Assembly (NCBI RefSeq): GCF_029962835.1
Contig: NC_080575.1
Coordinates: 46,331,437 to 46,395,436 of the forward strand
Source: Magnolia sinica
Taxonomy: Eukaryota > Streptophyta > Magnoliopsida > Magnoliales > Magnoliaceae
DNA: 64,000 nucleotides
Direction: 5' to 3'
Part shown: piece after piece, positions 47,003 to 59,489 of the stretch
Layout of the letters: the number at the start of each line of letters is the position of its first letter
How positions within the stretch are numbered: the first letter of the stretch is position 1
The notes under the pieces: model-generated
Database searches by the model: none
The model's input: the letters and a program-made list of their open reading frames with translations, nothing else
Told to the model about the DNA's origin: nothing
Program-made: the position numbers and the translations under genes

Positions 47003-48350
47003 ATGGATGGCAATTATTCTCTCAGGCGAACAGGCAAAGCCGCAGTAGTCACGTTACATTCCGAGAAAAGGATAAAGAGCCCCTATAAACAGAACACTGA
47101 GGTAACAAGAAAAGAAACATATGAAGAATGTCACAATAGTACCAGAGAGGGACAGATAAAGTGGAAGGGGAAACATACGATGTGGTGAGTCATCTGAAAG
47201 GCATAACAGCTCGACTAAGTGTGTACAATGTGTTACGATTGTCCGAAGATTCTCGAAACAGTCTGATTCAAGCTCTATCCATTAATAACGTCAGAAGAAC
47301 ATTGCTTACAGAAATGGAACACAAAGAACGGAACAATTGTATGCCAGCCATTTCTTTCTCTGATAATGACCTAATTTGTGGAGAGGACCACAACAGACCG
47401 TTGATGGTTGTGGACCATGTCAGCAGTAAACAGATAAAATGAATAATGCTAGATAATGGGTCCGCAGTAAATTTATTATCGTTAATGATGTTAAATGAAC
47501 TGGGATATTGTCATTCTCATTTACGTCATAGTGGGATAATGATACAAGGGTTCAATCAAGATGGGTAAAGAGCGCTCAGCAAGATCACATTGACACTGGA
47601 AATAGGGGAACTGACGACTGATGTCGTTTGTCATGTCATCAATGCAGTAACGACATATAATCTCCTTTTGGGAAGACCCTGGACACACCAATATGGCATC
47701 ATACCGTCGACTCTCCATCAATGCTTTAAGTATTATAAAGATGGGATTCAGTGTAAGGTGATGGCTGATACAAAACTGTATACATAGGCAGAATCTTTCT
47801 TCACCGACGCCGGCTACTACAACGAGTTCGCCGTAAGGAATAATAAGGGAAGCAATGATAATGAAATAGCGAAAGGCGAAACAAGCGCAGTATAGAATAG
47901 GGTTGTGAAGATAGAGTTATCTAAGAAAGAGAATGTGAAGCAGAAATTTTATTTCGTGCCAAGACATCTGAGACAACCGGGGCAACCTCTACTGACATTA
48001 TTATCGCCCAAGCAATTAGAAATCTTGTAGTCAAATTACACAATGCCGCTACCACAAGCTGAAAGCAAGAAACCATTCCCAGTTATGCCTAAGAGGTTCA
48101 ACGTTAAGGCTAATAAGAAGAATCCCGAACCTATTAAATTCTACACTACGTCAGAGGCAGACATAGAAGAAAAGATACATAATAATATGAACATTGCGAA
48201 ATTGACACCAGAAGATTTGGGAAGGTATAACTCTATTAGCAAAAGGATAATGAAGAACATGGGCTTCAATTGTGAAGAGTCGACTGGCTTAAACAATGGA
48301 AAAGGTATCTTGATCCCATTCGGGGTCAATGAGAAAAAATGAGAAAAGTT
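47003..48350 (+). pseudogene. pre-protease block, protease and pre-RT linker of the Tat-type element
   Basis: 47161-47442 carries the block that precedes protease (VVSHLKGITARLSVYNVLRL). After one stop codon, the retropepsin active site reads IMLDNGSAVNLLSL at about 47444-47485; Tat proteases use DNGS in place of DTG. LLLGRPWTHQYGIIPSTLHQ (47660-47719) is the conserved second protease block. A stop near 47786 follows. 48043-48342 is the linker, with TPEDLGRYNSISKRIMKNMG. At least four in-frame stops make it inactive. Confidence 0.8.
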
Positions 48351-48509
48351 CTGTGGATTGGGAGGAGAATATTTGGTAAATATAACCCTATAACCAACGG
48401 AAGAAAAAGAAGCTAAAATGATCAAACATCCTGAGGTAGCTCCAAAGTAAATGGAAGATGGGGGCAACCGACGATTGATAGCTTACGAGAAATAAATCTA
48501 GGGATAGAA

Positions 48510-49478
48510 GAAGAACCCTAGAATACATTCATAAGTGCCAGTCTCTTTGAACAAGAAGCTAACCGGTATATTAAACACTTGAAAGAAAATAAAGATGTGT
48601 TTTCCTGGACATACACTGAAATGCCAGGTCTGGAACCATCAATGGCGATGCATCGGTTAAATATTTCTAAAGACAATAGGCCAGTTAAATAAGCGCAGCG
48701 ACGATTCCACCCAGAGCTAATCCCTTTAATTAGAGAAGAAGTGAATAAGTTAATTAAAGTTGGGTATATCAGAGAGGTCAAGTATCCTAAATGGATATCA
48801 AACATTATCTCGGTGAAAAAGAAGAGTGGACAAATCAGAGTATGCATCTACTTCAGAGACTTAAATAAAGCATGTCCAATGGATGATTTCCCACTGCCGA
48901 TCACTGAGCTATTAATTGACAATATGACTAAGTATGTTATTATGTCCTTTATGGATGGTTATGCTGGGTATAATCAGATAAGGATGGACCCGGAGGACGA
49001 GGAAGCCACCGCATTCAGAACGTCACTGGAAATTTATTGTTACAAGGTTATGCCCTCTGGTCTCAAGAATGTTGGTGCAACATATCGAGGGCGATGAAGA
49101 ATATATTCCAAGACATGATGCACAAGCATGTCAAATGTTATGTGGATGATTTAGTGGTCAGGTCAAATGACCATGAGGAACATTATGAACATCTGATTTC
49201 AGTATTTCATCGGCTCAGAAAGAAGCAACTGAGGATGAATCCGTCCAAGTGCATGTTTGGTGTTTCATCAGGGAAGTTCCTTTGTTTTGTTGTCAGGCAT
49301 CGGGGAATTGAAATTGATCCGGGAAAGATCAGAGCTACTCAAGAAATGTTACCTCCAAAGACACTGAAAGAATTAAAAAGTTTGCAAGGAAAGTTGGTAT
49401 ATATTAATCGCTTTATCTCTAATCTCACAAGAAGATGTCAGCCGTTTTCCCATCTAATGAAGAAAGGGGTAGAATTTC
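48510..49478 (+). pseudogene. reverse transcriptase of the Tat-type element
   Basis: Blocks in order: VGYIREVKYPKWISNIISVK, CIYFRDLNKACPMDDFPLP, FMDGYAGYNQIRMDPEDEEA (first catalytic Asp), VMPSGLKNVGATY, then after a one-base deletion near 49085-49090 the frame shifts and continues with CYVDDLVVRS (YVDD at 49139-49150), LRMNPSKCMFGV and LKSLQGKLVYINRFIS. The gene is cut after GVEFL by the insertion at 49479. One stop codon lies in the upstream part (48690). Confidence 0.85.
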
Positions 49479-52400
49479 TATAACACCCTGGATTTTTGCC
49501 AACCTAGAGTTAGACGTCCTTAGGCAATGGGTCAACCATAACACTCTCAAAGCACAATCCCAAAGCGTAAAGTTCCTTTTTAACCCTTTTCCTTCGAGAT
49601 CTCATCTTTCACCATCCTATCCTTCAAATTTTTCTAAGCACATTCATAATACACACCAATCCTAGGGTATAAATGATGAAGAAAAATACCGAAACTAAAA
49701 CTTACCATAAATAGTAACTAAATGGAAAAAATGGGTTTTTGACCCTTAACCTTTTGGAATCTAACAAAATAGATAGGTAAATTGGATATATTCGCTTCTC
49801 CTACCCCAAAATTATATATTGTACGTTGCGTAACTCATTCCCGTTTGCAAATGAGACCATGTTTCCGGCAACCTCGGGGGTGGAGGACATTGCCCCTAGA
49901 GTAAGCCCTCACCCATATGTCCAGTGACCAGCGAGGGGCTCGCCGGTTTGGCGAGGCCTTGTCCGTACAGCGGATTGGGCAGCCCTTTTCTGTAATTTTT
50001 CTGCGCGTTTTGTCCAACTTTGAAAAATCATATCTCTCTCGTTATAACTCTGATTTATGTAATTCAAAAACCAGATTGAAGATAAATGAGTCTAATTTTA
50101 TATTAAAATATGTAAAAAAATATAATAAAATATTTAATATAGTTTAAATTAGGTTTTTGTGAGAACTATCCAGAAATCACTTGTTGGACAACTGCTGCTT
50201 CTGGAATTTTTAGAATTTTTCTACAACACGAAATCTCATGAAATTTGGTGGAGACGAGGTAAACTTGATGATGAAATATTAAAAAAATAATTATAATAAT
50301 ATAATAAATAGAAGTACCAAAAATGGGGCATAGAATGGCCCTTGGACCGTATTCTGCCATAATTAGGGTAGAATTTGGTTAAGTACTAAACTGAATACTC
50401 GGTAGAATTAGCTTGAACCACTTTAAATATGAACTACAAAACCTAAAATGAGTAAGACCACTAATGCTACGTTTCCTAGAAACCTAGGATTCAACTCTAA
50501 ACCCAGTTGCTCTCGGGAGTACTTTGAAACTTCGTATTGGACGTGGACCGCACGTCGAAAGTCAGATAGTGATGAACTTAAACAATTATGACCACCTAGT
50601 TGGACTTGACAATCACCTCAAAAATTAAGTCCAAATGATGTCCTGAGATGATTTTCTTGAGTCTGGAGTGAAGAATGTGAGAAAGGTGAATTTATTTAGA
50701 AAATAAATAAGAATTTAAGTAACCTGAGTCGTGTCGCTTGCTCGCTATTTATAAGCATTCTAACCGTTGGATTCTGACCCAAATTCACTTTCGGATTAGG
50801 GAAGATGGCCCACACGTGTCAAAGTGCTTGTGGCCCTGATCGAGTTTCGGTGACCGTTGAACTAAAATTGGTTCGCCATGGATAATCTGGAAACCCGATC
50901 GAACTGAAAACTAACTTGCTTAAGATCCATTATTAGTGAGCTTAAGTTCGACCGCATTCAGTAAAAGGACCTCCAGAAACACTCCATTGGATCGAAATAG
51001 ACCCGATTTGGTTATAACCTAAGTATACCTTGGCCCTGGGGCTAATTCCATCAATTTTAGGCCTATATAAAGACCTTAAACCCTCACTCTCTAATTTCAT
51101 ACAAATTTTCCAAACCCTAGCTAAGAGAGAGAGAGGAAAAGAGAGAGGAAGAGAGAGAGAAGTTGGTGAATCATCTTGGAATTCCTTCCAGTTACTCCGC
51201 GTACCTAACCCGTCGCTTTTGAATCGTTATCTCGACGATTCTAATCTCATTTTTGGGTAAGTCAATTAAACCCTAACCTGTTTTGGAGCTTAGGATAGTC
51301 TAAGTGTTGATGTAGCTAATTTAATTCATGCCTTAGGTTTTCTAGTTGCCGTTGACGAAGACTCATCGTGCAAATTAGATCCATTACGCACCTTCTAGTT
51401 TAAGGTACGGACTATATTCGTATAGGTTATGATTTTCAAAGCTTTCAATGCCAGTTAATGATTTATTACTGACATGGGTGCCATTTCACATGCCAAATGC
51501 AATATCTGTTTCATCTTACGTATATCAATAGTCTATGTTGTAAGTAGTGTGATTCATGTGTTTGTTGAAATGTTTGTATGCATTTGGAATTTGGCGTTGT
51601 GCTTGCCATGATTAATTGTCATAGGAATATGATTGTTATTTATGCGACAACTCCTTGTCAAAAGGATTTGCCCTAATATGTAGTACGGCCGACATATGTG
51701 ATGTAGGTTGCCAAGTGTAGTCTAAGTGTTTGTGAAAATGTCTGAATGAGTTCATATTTAGTAAGGTGTGAACCATGAGGCAGTTGAGATATGAAATCTT
51801 AATCACCTTACTTATGTATACTTTTTCCTCCATGAATTGCTTAGTCTAATTATCCATGTTAACTATGTGTATGATTTCCTCCATGTAAGTTGTTACTTTT
51901 ACCACTTTACTTATGAAATGCATGTGTATGGATTCTCGTTATCCTGTATCTTATAATATGTTTGCTATTATGGTTGAATATGTATGGAGCCACGTTATGG
52001 TCCAGGCAATCAATAACAGCTTTGAAATCGTGGCTGAGATTCATTCGTCACGTAGGACGTGTTTGATGAACCCGAGTCGTATTAGGGTTATCGGCTGTGG
52101 TTTGGCCACACGGAGTGTTTGTACACTTCATGTCGTTCAACTCAACGTGCGCTCGTGCTAGTCGAGCTCTTCAAGTAACCCAATTGGCCCGATGTATGTT
52201 CACCATGTATGGATGCTACTGTTTAAATCTAGGGTACCAAACTTACCAGTGCAAATCCCGTTAACCATGGTACCTCGATCCGCTAAGACTCTTGAGCCAG
52301 GCATGGTGGTATGGGACACCGTGGTCGAGCTGTCGGCCTACGCTGGGGTGACGAGCCTCCCCATAGTGACCAGTGAGCAAACCAGACTCGTGAGCCGATT

Positions 52401-53221
52401 ATGATGGTATGGGACACTATATTCATGTTATCGGCCTACATTGATTGGTGACGAGTCCTTTGTAGTGACTTCGAGCATACCTTGATACTGCATTGAGGTG
52501 ACAAGCCTTAGTGTAGCAACTAAGGTATGATTAGGCATGCATTGATTGGTGACGAGCCCTTTGCAGCGACCTAGAACCCTATGATCGTATGAGATTGTCT
52601 AGGACTGACGACCCTAGAATGGATCATTGTTTGGGAATCGATATAAGGAAGGTACCTTAGCTTCCCAAATCCTGCTATATGAAAAGGACTAATAACAACT
52701 TGGTAATCATGTTCATGCACCGCATTGCATGTGCCTTGGTGTTATGGAGCACTGTGGGAGGTTGTCATGCGTACCGTAAGATGAAGATGTTGAGGGAGTG
52801 CAGGCGAGGGCATGCATCACTTCTACATACATCCTTGCATTAACAAGAGTAATTAGGACTTGTTTGATTGTACTGCTTTATCATTACTACTTGATCGAAT
52901 TAATAACATGTTAACTTTTACTGTATAGTTCCACTGAGTTGATCACTCACTCCCACGTTCTGGGACGGTGTTTAAACACCAACCAGACTGTCTTAGATGC
53001 AGATGATGATGCAACCCATGAGGCAGAGCAGGAGTTTGAGGATGATGAGGAGGCGTTCTCCTTTATGCAGTTCTCAGGCTGGTTCATGTGAGCCGTGTCC
53101 TGAGCTACGGGGATTCAGGGCTTATTTTATAATGGTTTATTTCATTTTGATACTTATATTTTAAAACAAACACTTGTAATTATGACCTGGCAAAGCATAC
53201 ATATCTCAGGGACTTATATTG

Positions 53222-53268
<47 letters not shown>

Positions 53269-53452
53269 CTTTAGTCTTCCACTTGCATATTTTACCGGTC
53301 CCTGGATTATGTTTGCAATTTTGGCTTAATCTACTTCATATTTTATGCACTAATACAGACAACATACATTCATCATTACATATGTTGTATAAGTAATGTT
53401 TTTGAACTCGGGAGCTAAGATATGCTCGACCCCTGATTTTCAGGGCGTTACA
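49479..53452. mobile_element. 3974-bp coding-free insertion with TGTAACRCCCTG-type ends, probable giant solo LTR
   Basis: Flanked by ATTTC (49474-49478 and 53453-53457). The left end TATAACACCCTGG and the complement of the right end TGTAACGCCCTGA are matching inverted termini; the left G has become A. Pol reads through GVEFL on the left and LWDQL on the right, showing the insertion is precise. Inside: no transposon proteins, a TATA-like CCTATATAAAGACC near 51061 followed by a GA-rich tract, and a (TA)n tract at 53226-53267. A 5-bp duplication and TG...CA ends fit an LTR, as in Tekay/Del elements with LTRs of several kb. A non-autonomous element without separate LTRs is the alternative. Confidence 0.7.
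53226..53267. repeat. (TA)n microsatellite
   Basis: About 20 TA units near the right end of the coding-free insertion. Confidence 0.95.
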
Positions 53453-54475
53453 ATTTCTGTGGGACCAATTATGCCAAAATGCCTTCGAGTCCAACAAAGA
53501 ATTGTTGAAACAGCCCCCAGTATTAGTAGTGCCTGTGAAAGGTAGACCCCTCATTCTTTATATTTCTACAGCAGAGAATTCATTGGGGGCCTTATTGGCA
53601 CAAATAAATGAGCAAGGGAAGGAGAACGAGGTGTATTATCTGAGCAGAACTTTGATAGGAGTTGAGTGCAACTATTCACCTATCGAGAAAGTATGTTTAG
53701 ATCTAATCTTTGCAATACAAAAATTAAGGCATTATTGTCTCTCCCATGATGTAATTTTGATTTCGCGAGCGGATCCTCTGAAATTCTAATGACAAGGCCA
53801 ATGTTATCAGGGAGACTGGCCAAGTGGATGCTTTTACTGTCAAAATACGCGATCACCTATGAACTGGCAAGAGCAGTAAAGGGACAAGCGGTGGTAAATT
53901 TCCTGGCTACCCACCCTGTGTCAGATAATGAAATGATCAGTGATGACTTTCCAGATGAACATGTAATGATGAAAGGATCGCGTGGTTTATGGCAAATGTA
54001 TTTTAATGGTGCTTCTAGAACTTGAGGGACGGGTGCTGGGGTAATATTTATTAGTCTGCAAGGTGACCTGCTGCCATATTCCTTTATGTTAGGTGCAGCA
54101 TGCACTAATAATGAAGTTGAATATCAAGCTCTCATTATGGGGATGAAAATAGCTCAGGAAATGAAAATAAAAGTGCTATGGATTGTTGGCAATTCTAAGC
54201 TAGTAATAAACCAGCTTACGACAGAATTCGAAATAAGGAAGCAAGAGCTCCTCCTGTAATATCATCGCGCGCAACAGCTGTTGGAACAATTTCAAGATGT
54301 TGAAATCAAGCATATACCAAGATTAGAGAATGTAGGGGCAGATGCCTTGGCTAGTTTGGCTGCAGCCTTAGCTTGTCCTAATCGAAGCCCTCTCTAAGAA
54401 ACAATCAAAGAAAGAAGGTTTTTGCCGCCTACCGAAGATGTCAAAGTTGTGAAGTATTTCCTATGTCATGTTTGA
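53453..54475 (+). pseudogene. RNase H and second (archaeal-type) RNase H of the Tat-type element
   Basis: The first part (53458-53790) is gypsy RNase H: PPVLVVPVKGRPLILYIS, NSLGALLAQ, YYLSRTLIGVECNYSPIEK. The second RNase H (about 53990-54395) has WQMYFNGASRT, NEVEYQALIMGMKIA, GNSKLVINQL and HIPRLENVGADALASLAA. Tat elements are known to carry this extra domain. Two of its catalytic positions, normally Asp in FDGAS and GDSKL, are Asn here. Stops near 54024, 54257 and 54396 add to the decay. The end is split by the solo LTR at 54532. Confidence 0.83.
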
Positions 54476-54531
54476 AGATCACAATTGATGATTAGCACCA
54501 GCCTTTTATAGATTATCTCAAATATGATATC

Positions 54532-55789
54532 TTTTGAGGGTCAAATATTGCATATTAGACCCTAGTTAGTACCTGATTTTATGTACATGATAATGTTTAA
54601 TGTCATATTTTAATCATGTTTTTATTGCAAGGTAATTTAAGAGCTGGGACTGAAAAAGGGTACTAAAAGCATGGAATTAACTCTCAAAAATCACCAAGGC
54701 AAGGGACGGATCTTAGGGGAGTGAGATCGAAGAAATTACACGCCAAAGATCTGAAAAAATTAAGTGATTGAAGTCCAAGAGGCCTGAAAGTCGTCTAGAA
54801 TGCAAGATCACAGGGTTCCCACCATCCGTTTGACTCGAAACTCTATATCTGGCATGAGGACCCTAAATTAACCGTACATGTCGAAATTCAGCCCTTGGAT
54901 CTTTGTAGAAGTAGCCCAACGGATAGATCAGCAACTAAATCACTTATTTGGGGCCCACCTGATATCTAGATATGCTTCAATTTTGGTCTCAACCCCATAA
55001 ATTGGATGAAAAACTGGATGGATGGAGTGGATTCATCATGAACATCAGGAGTGGACCCCACCTAGGGAGCACATGCACAGGGGATATGCACACTCGCGCT
55101 GCACCAGAATGTTAAGGCAGTCAAAGCTGCCTTGACCTGTCTACCTCTCGTGCTGGAACCAGTGGACGCACCCTGTTCGCACTAGTTAATCACTATGGGC
55201 CACACCTATCATCTAAATGGATGATTTGCACTATCCATTGTGTCCAGGGGGTGGCTAAGACCCTGGCCATGGTGGCCTTTTGGCCCCATGCACACGTACA
55301 CACGTAGATTGCCAGAAAACGTAGGATGAACGGCGAGTTGATTTCATACAGTGGACTGCACCAAAACTCGACCAAAACCACTCCTTTCCGACTGGTTTTT
55401 CGCCAAGAATCTAATGAGTGGGGTGAATTTCACCGAAAACATCACTGTGGGGCCCACCGAGCATCTCAGCGTAGGTCTGTTCTCACCATACACACGTCTA
55501 GTTTTTTCAGACATTGCGGGGAGTTGTGGGCCATTGTTTATGTTCGGATGGGTGATCCAAACCATTCAGAATCTTCAGAGGGGGGTCTTTACCCCAACCA
55601 TGGAAGCAAAATAGATTCTTAGACCATCCACCGTCAAAACATAACTCGGCTTGCGTTTTCGCAGCTGCGCACGCTGCTGGTGCATAAAGCCTTCACAAGA
55701 ACCGACCTAGCACCTCCTTGATGCCTATAAAAAGGAGAGCAAGTCGTGGAGGAGAGGCATTCAAATCTTGGACGTGAGAAGGACGTGGA

Positions 55790-55852
<63 letters not shown>

Positions 55853-56677
55853 TGGACAGATGGCATCACCATTCTCAGGAGTTTTTCTCCCTTTTCCTTG
55901 CTTTATTTATATCTTTCCTTTAAAAGATTTCATATCATCATGTCTATGATGAACTAAACCTCTTAGCTAGGGCAGAGAGGTGAAGCTTGTAGCATGATGG
56001 GGAGTTTTTTATGCTTTAATTCATGTTTAAACTAAACCAACTTTGATTTTAGTTTGATTATAAGGAATGTTTTTAGTTTTTAATGATTTGTTGTGACTTA
56101 TATTACAATAGATCTGGGATAGCTTTAAGCATGCTCTTTTCATTATTAGGATTGTGAACTTGGGAATCCTGTTGTTCACAATCATCTCATGGACATAGTT
56201 GGATAATGGAACCCTTCCTAAAGTTCATAATTTCCTGAGATTGGTTGTGGATTGGTTAAATTTTGTTGTTTGCTTTGTCTCATGGGCATGGTTTTGTGAT
56301 GGAATCAATTCTAATTCTCATACCTCTCATCTCTTGAGAACTGGATCAAAGGAAGTTAAGATTGGCTTTTAATGAAATATATTCCAACTAGATGAAGATA
56401 GGACTTTCAATCCAGTTGTGTTCTTGAATCAAGCGTAAATCTCCCTAATCTCTACAAGTAGATCCTTGGCACCATAGTTTCCCACCTTTGAATTTTACAA
56501 ATTTTAGTTAATTAGTTCACCATTATTCCCTTAAAATTTCCTGATTTAGATTACATCTTCCCCTAGTTCTAGTTCAAGTTACTTTCAGGTTACGTACAAG
56601 GTTCAGTCCCTATGGATTCGACCTCAGCCTTACTGAGATTATTACTACATCACAACCCTATACTTGGGGTGTGAACA
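54532..56677 (+). mobile_element. solo LTR, Athila-type family, enlarged
   Basis: 2146 bp from TTTTGAGGGTCAAATATTGC to CTTGGGGTGTGAACA, flanked by the exact duplication ATATC (54527-54531 and 56678-56682). Termini match the solo LTR at 33131 and the element at 20089. It is about 800 bp longer because the region 54830-55740 differs and holds GTGGGGCCCACC words like the foldback elements. A TATA box (GCCTATAAAAAGGAG) is at about 55723 and a (GA)n tract at 55794-55849. It interrupts pol between the second RNase H and integrase. Confidence 0.88.
55794..55849. repeat. (GA)n microsatellite
   Basis: About 28 uninterrupted GA units just downstream of the LTR TATA box, in the likely transcribed leader of the LTR. 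Confidence 0.95.
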
Positions 56678-56682
56678 ATATC

Positions 56683-57890
56683 TTACCGGAGGATCTAACG
56701 TAAAAGTTGCAAATAAAGCAAAGTGTGAAGAAATTCATTATGTGCAATGAAGAGCTTTATAAAAAGTCCTATAATGAGGTGTTGTTGAGATGCTTGGATA
56801 CGAAAGAAGCGAATCAAATATTGCACGAAGCACACTCAGGGGAATGTGGGGCTCATCAGGCCAGTAGAAATTTGTTTCATCGGGTGTGTCGAATGGGGTA
56901 TTACTGGCCTACAATGTTCAATGACATAATTGTTTATGCATCGCAATGTCACGAATGTCAAATACATGGCGATGTCATACATGTACCCCCTGAAGATTTG
57001 CATCAGTTAGTAGCCTCTTGGCCCTTTGCAGCCTGGGGACTTGATATTATCGGTCTTATAAACCCATCATCATCCAGAGGAAAACAGTACATTTTGGCAG
57101 CCACAAATTACTTCTCAAAGTGGACTAAAGCCATCGCATTGAGAAGTGTCAGAGAGAAGGACATCATGAATTTCATATGACATGCAATAATATACCGTTA
57201 CAGTATTCCGAAGAAGATCATCACTGATAATGGGACCCCATTTAAGAACAGGGGAATAAAGAAATTGTGCCAAAAATTCGATATCCAGCATTCATTCTCG
57301 ACACCTTACTACCCGCCGGCTAATGGGTTGGTCGAAGCATTCAACAAAACGATTGTAAAAATATTGAAGAAAATAGTTGCAGGAAACCAACGCGACTGGG
57401 ATGAGAAGTTGCAAGAAGCTCTATGGGCTTATCGAACTACTCATCGTACTACTATAAACGCAATGCCATATTCTTTGGTTTACTGGATTGAAGCTGTTGT
57501 CCCCATTGAAATGCAAGTTGCATCACTCAGAATAGAAGTACATCAGTCGATTACTGATGATGAAAATGCTAAGATCAAGCTGGCAGAGTTGGATCTGCTT
57601 GATGAAAAGCGATTAGCGACTCAGTAGCGATTACTGTTATATCAAGCAAGAATCTTTGTGGCTTTTAAAAAGTCAAGCATCGCTCCTTCAAAAGAGGCGA
57701 TGTGGTATTAATGTTGAAAAGGCCAATAGTCGTCACTCACAAGACAGGGGATAAGTTCGACCCTAAATGGGATGGTCCATGCATAATATCAGAAGTGTCC
57801 TCTAATGGGGCCTATCGGGTGGTAGATCAAGATGGACGAGGCATAAGTATACTAGTGAATGCCCGTTTCATAAAAATATATCATCCCTAA
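56683..57890 (+). pseudogene. integrase of the Tat-type element
   Basis: The zinc domain has HEAHSGECGAHQASRN and later CHECQIHG (HHCC type). The catalytic core has WGLDIIGLINP (first Asp, near 57040), IITDNGTPFKN (second Asp) and PPANGLVEAFNKTI (Glu), then LWAYRTTHRTT. The C-terminal GPY/F-like module is KWDGPCIISEVSSNGAYRV (57750-57830). Stops near 56701, 57178, 57625 and 57657 interrupt an otherwise well-kept sequence. Confidence 0.85.
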
Positions 57891-59489
57891 ATGTATGTGT
57901 GGTTTTGATTCAGATGATTCACAGCATGATTCTTCTCAATCAAAAGGGGGCAAGCAAGAGAGTACAGAGGCAGAACTCTATATTATTTTCTTTTTTACAT
58001 TATATCTCTCTTTGAGTACTAATGAAGTGTAGGCTTTCAAAGCATTATTACTATCACTATCTCGAATCGCCAAAGCTATTATTATTATCACTATCTCACT
58101 AGCATAAGGCCATTTAAATTTATCAAAATCAATAACACCGCCAAGCTGATATACTATCTTAACTTTTAAATTTTGTTTCATATCATCAGCGAGTGTGGTA
58201 TGTTAATTTCGATTTATTATTCCAACAGGGCCAATTGTGATGGGACAACAATTATGCACGAGAATGGCAATAACAATGGCGACTTATCACATATGAAGCC
58301 AAACGCACATAAGGCTTATCATCATTTGGCGATGGCGATATGACAGAACTATGCAGGTAGTAGTGTCGCCTGTGGCCCTAAAAAGCCTAGAAAGAGCATC
58401 ACGTGCACCAATGCGGGTAGTGACCTATGCTGTCTGTACAGCTTCAGGCAGCATCACGTGCACAGCCAGAGAGCGCTCGCTCGTGAATGGGTCTAACCTT
58501 GTAGATGAAGGAAAAGTGAGTCTCTGAAGCAAGATGACTCCCCAGATCCCTAGTTTGATTTCAGTAGTAATGTGTGAGGACAGGTCTCAGAAGTAACATG
58601 ACCCCTCATTGATGGACTGGCGACCTTGGATTTGGTACCTGGCAGTAGCCTTGTGCGCCTCGTGAACTCTAGAGAGTTTACTGTGGCCAACCCTATGCGT
58701 AAATCCTATTGAGTTCACTGCCTCGGTAGTTTCACTGGGCCCCTCTGATGGATCGTGGTTTGTGAATTCCCTGACAATGATAAGCCCTGTGAACTCTAAA
58801 GAGTTACAGCAACCATTCATGTAAGACCAACTCCAACTACTAATGAGTCTAAACTGTGATTGCTCCAACTACTTACGAGCCTAAAAAGTGTGTGCAACTA
58901 ACTAGAACCAAAACTTAGTCCTGCCCATTCTAAAATATCATATAGGCAATGTTATGTTAACCATTATAATAGCTTATTACTTTGATTAGTATGTGCCTAT
59001 CAAATATGCTTATGAGAATTGCTCGAGCTTAGAAATACTGTGAATCTTAAATCAAATGTGTAATTCTAAAAATGTGTATACTCATATGCTTCATATAAAG
59101 ATGCAATGTCAAAATAAATACTATTTTCTACTCCGACGAAGATGAACTTTCAATGATGATATGTTTGTCTTTTTGAGGAAAATGACGATGTTTTTGTCTC
59201 TTGTTTACTTGATACTTCAGGAATATTGCCTTCCAAAATTCGCAAGGGAGGAGGAGGATAAAATTACAAAGAGTCATCATTTTTTACAGAAGATTCATGG
59301 CTATTCTTCAAAGGCGTACCAAAGGTTATCCATCCTTCAAGAGTATCAGCAAGCTTTGTTTCAAAAATATTATCTATTGAAGAAATCTTCATGTAGAACT
59401 GACCGAGACAAGGGGCATGGTTGGTCTCTTTGGAATAGCCTATACCTTGGTCTTCTTGATAGCTCCTTAGTGTGGCGGAAGAATATATA
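57891..59489. other. untranslated stretch between pol and the antisense gene of the Tat-type element
   Basis: No domain seen. A short duplication of a TTATTAYTATCACTATCTC phrase lies at 58045-58095. A plus ORF at 59161-59505 is probably a shadow of the 3' part of the antisense gene. Confidence 0.4.
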
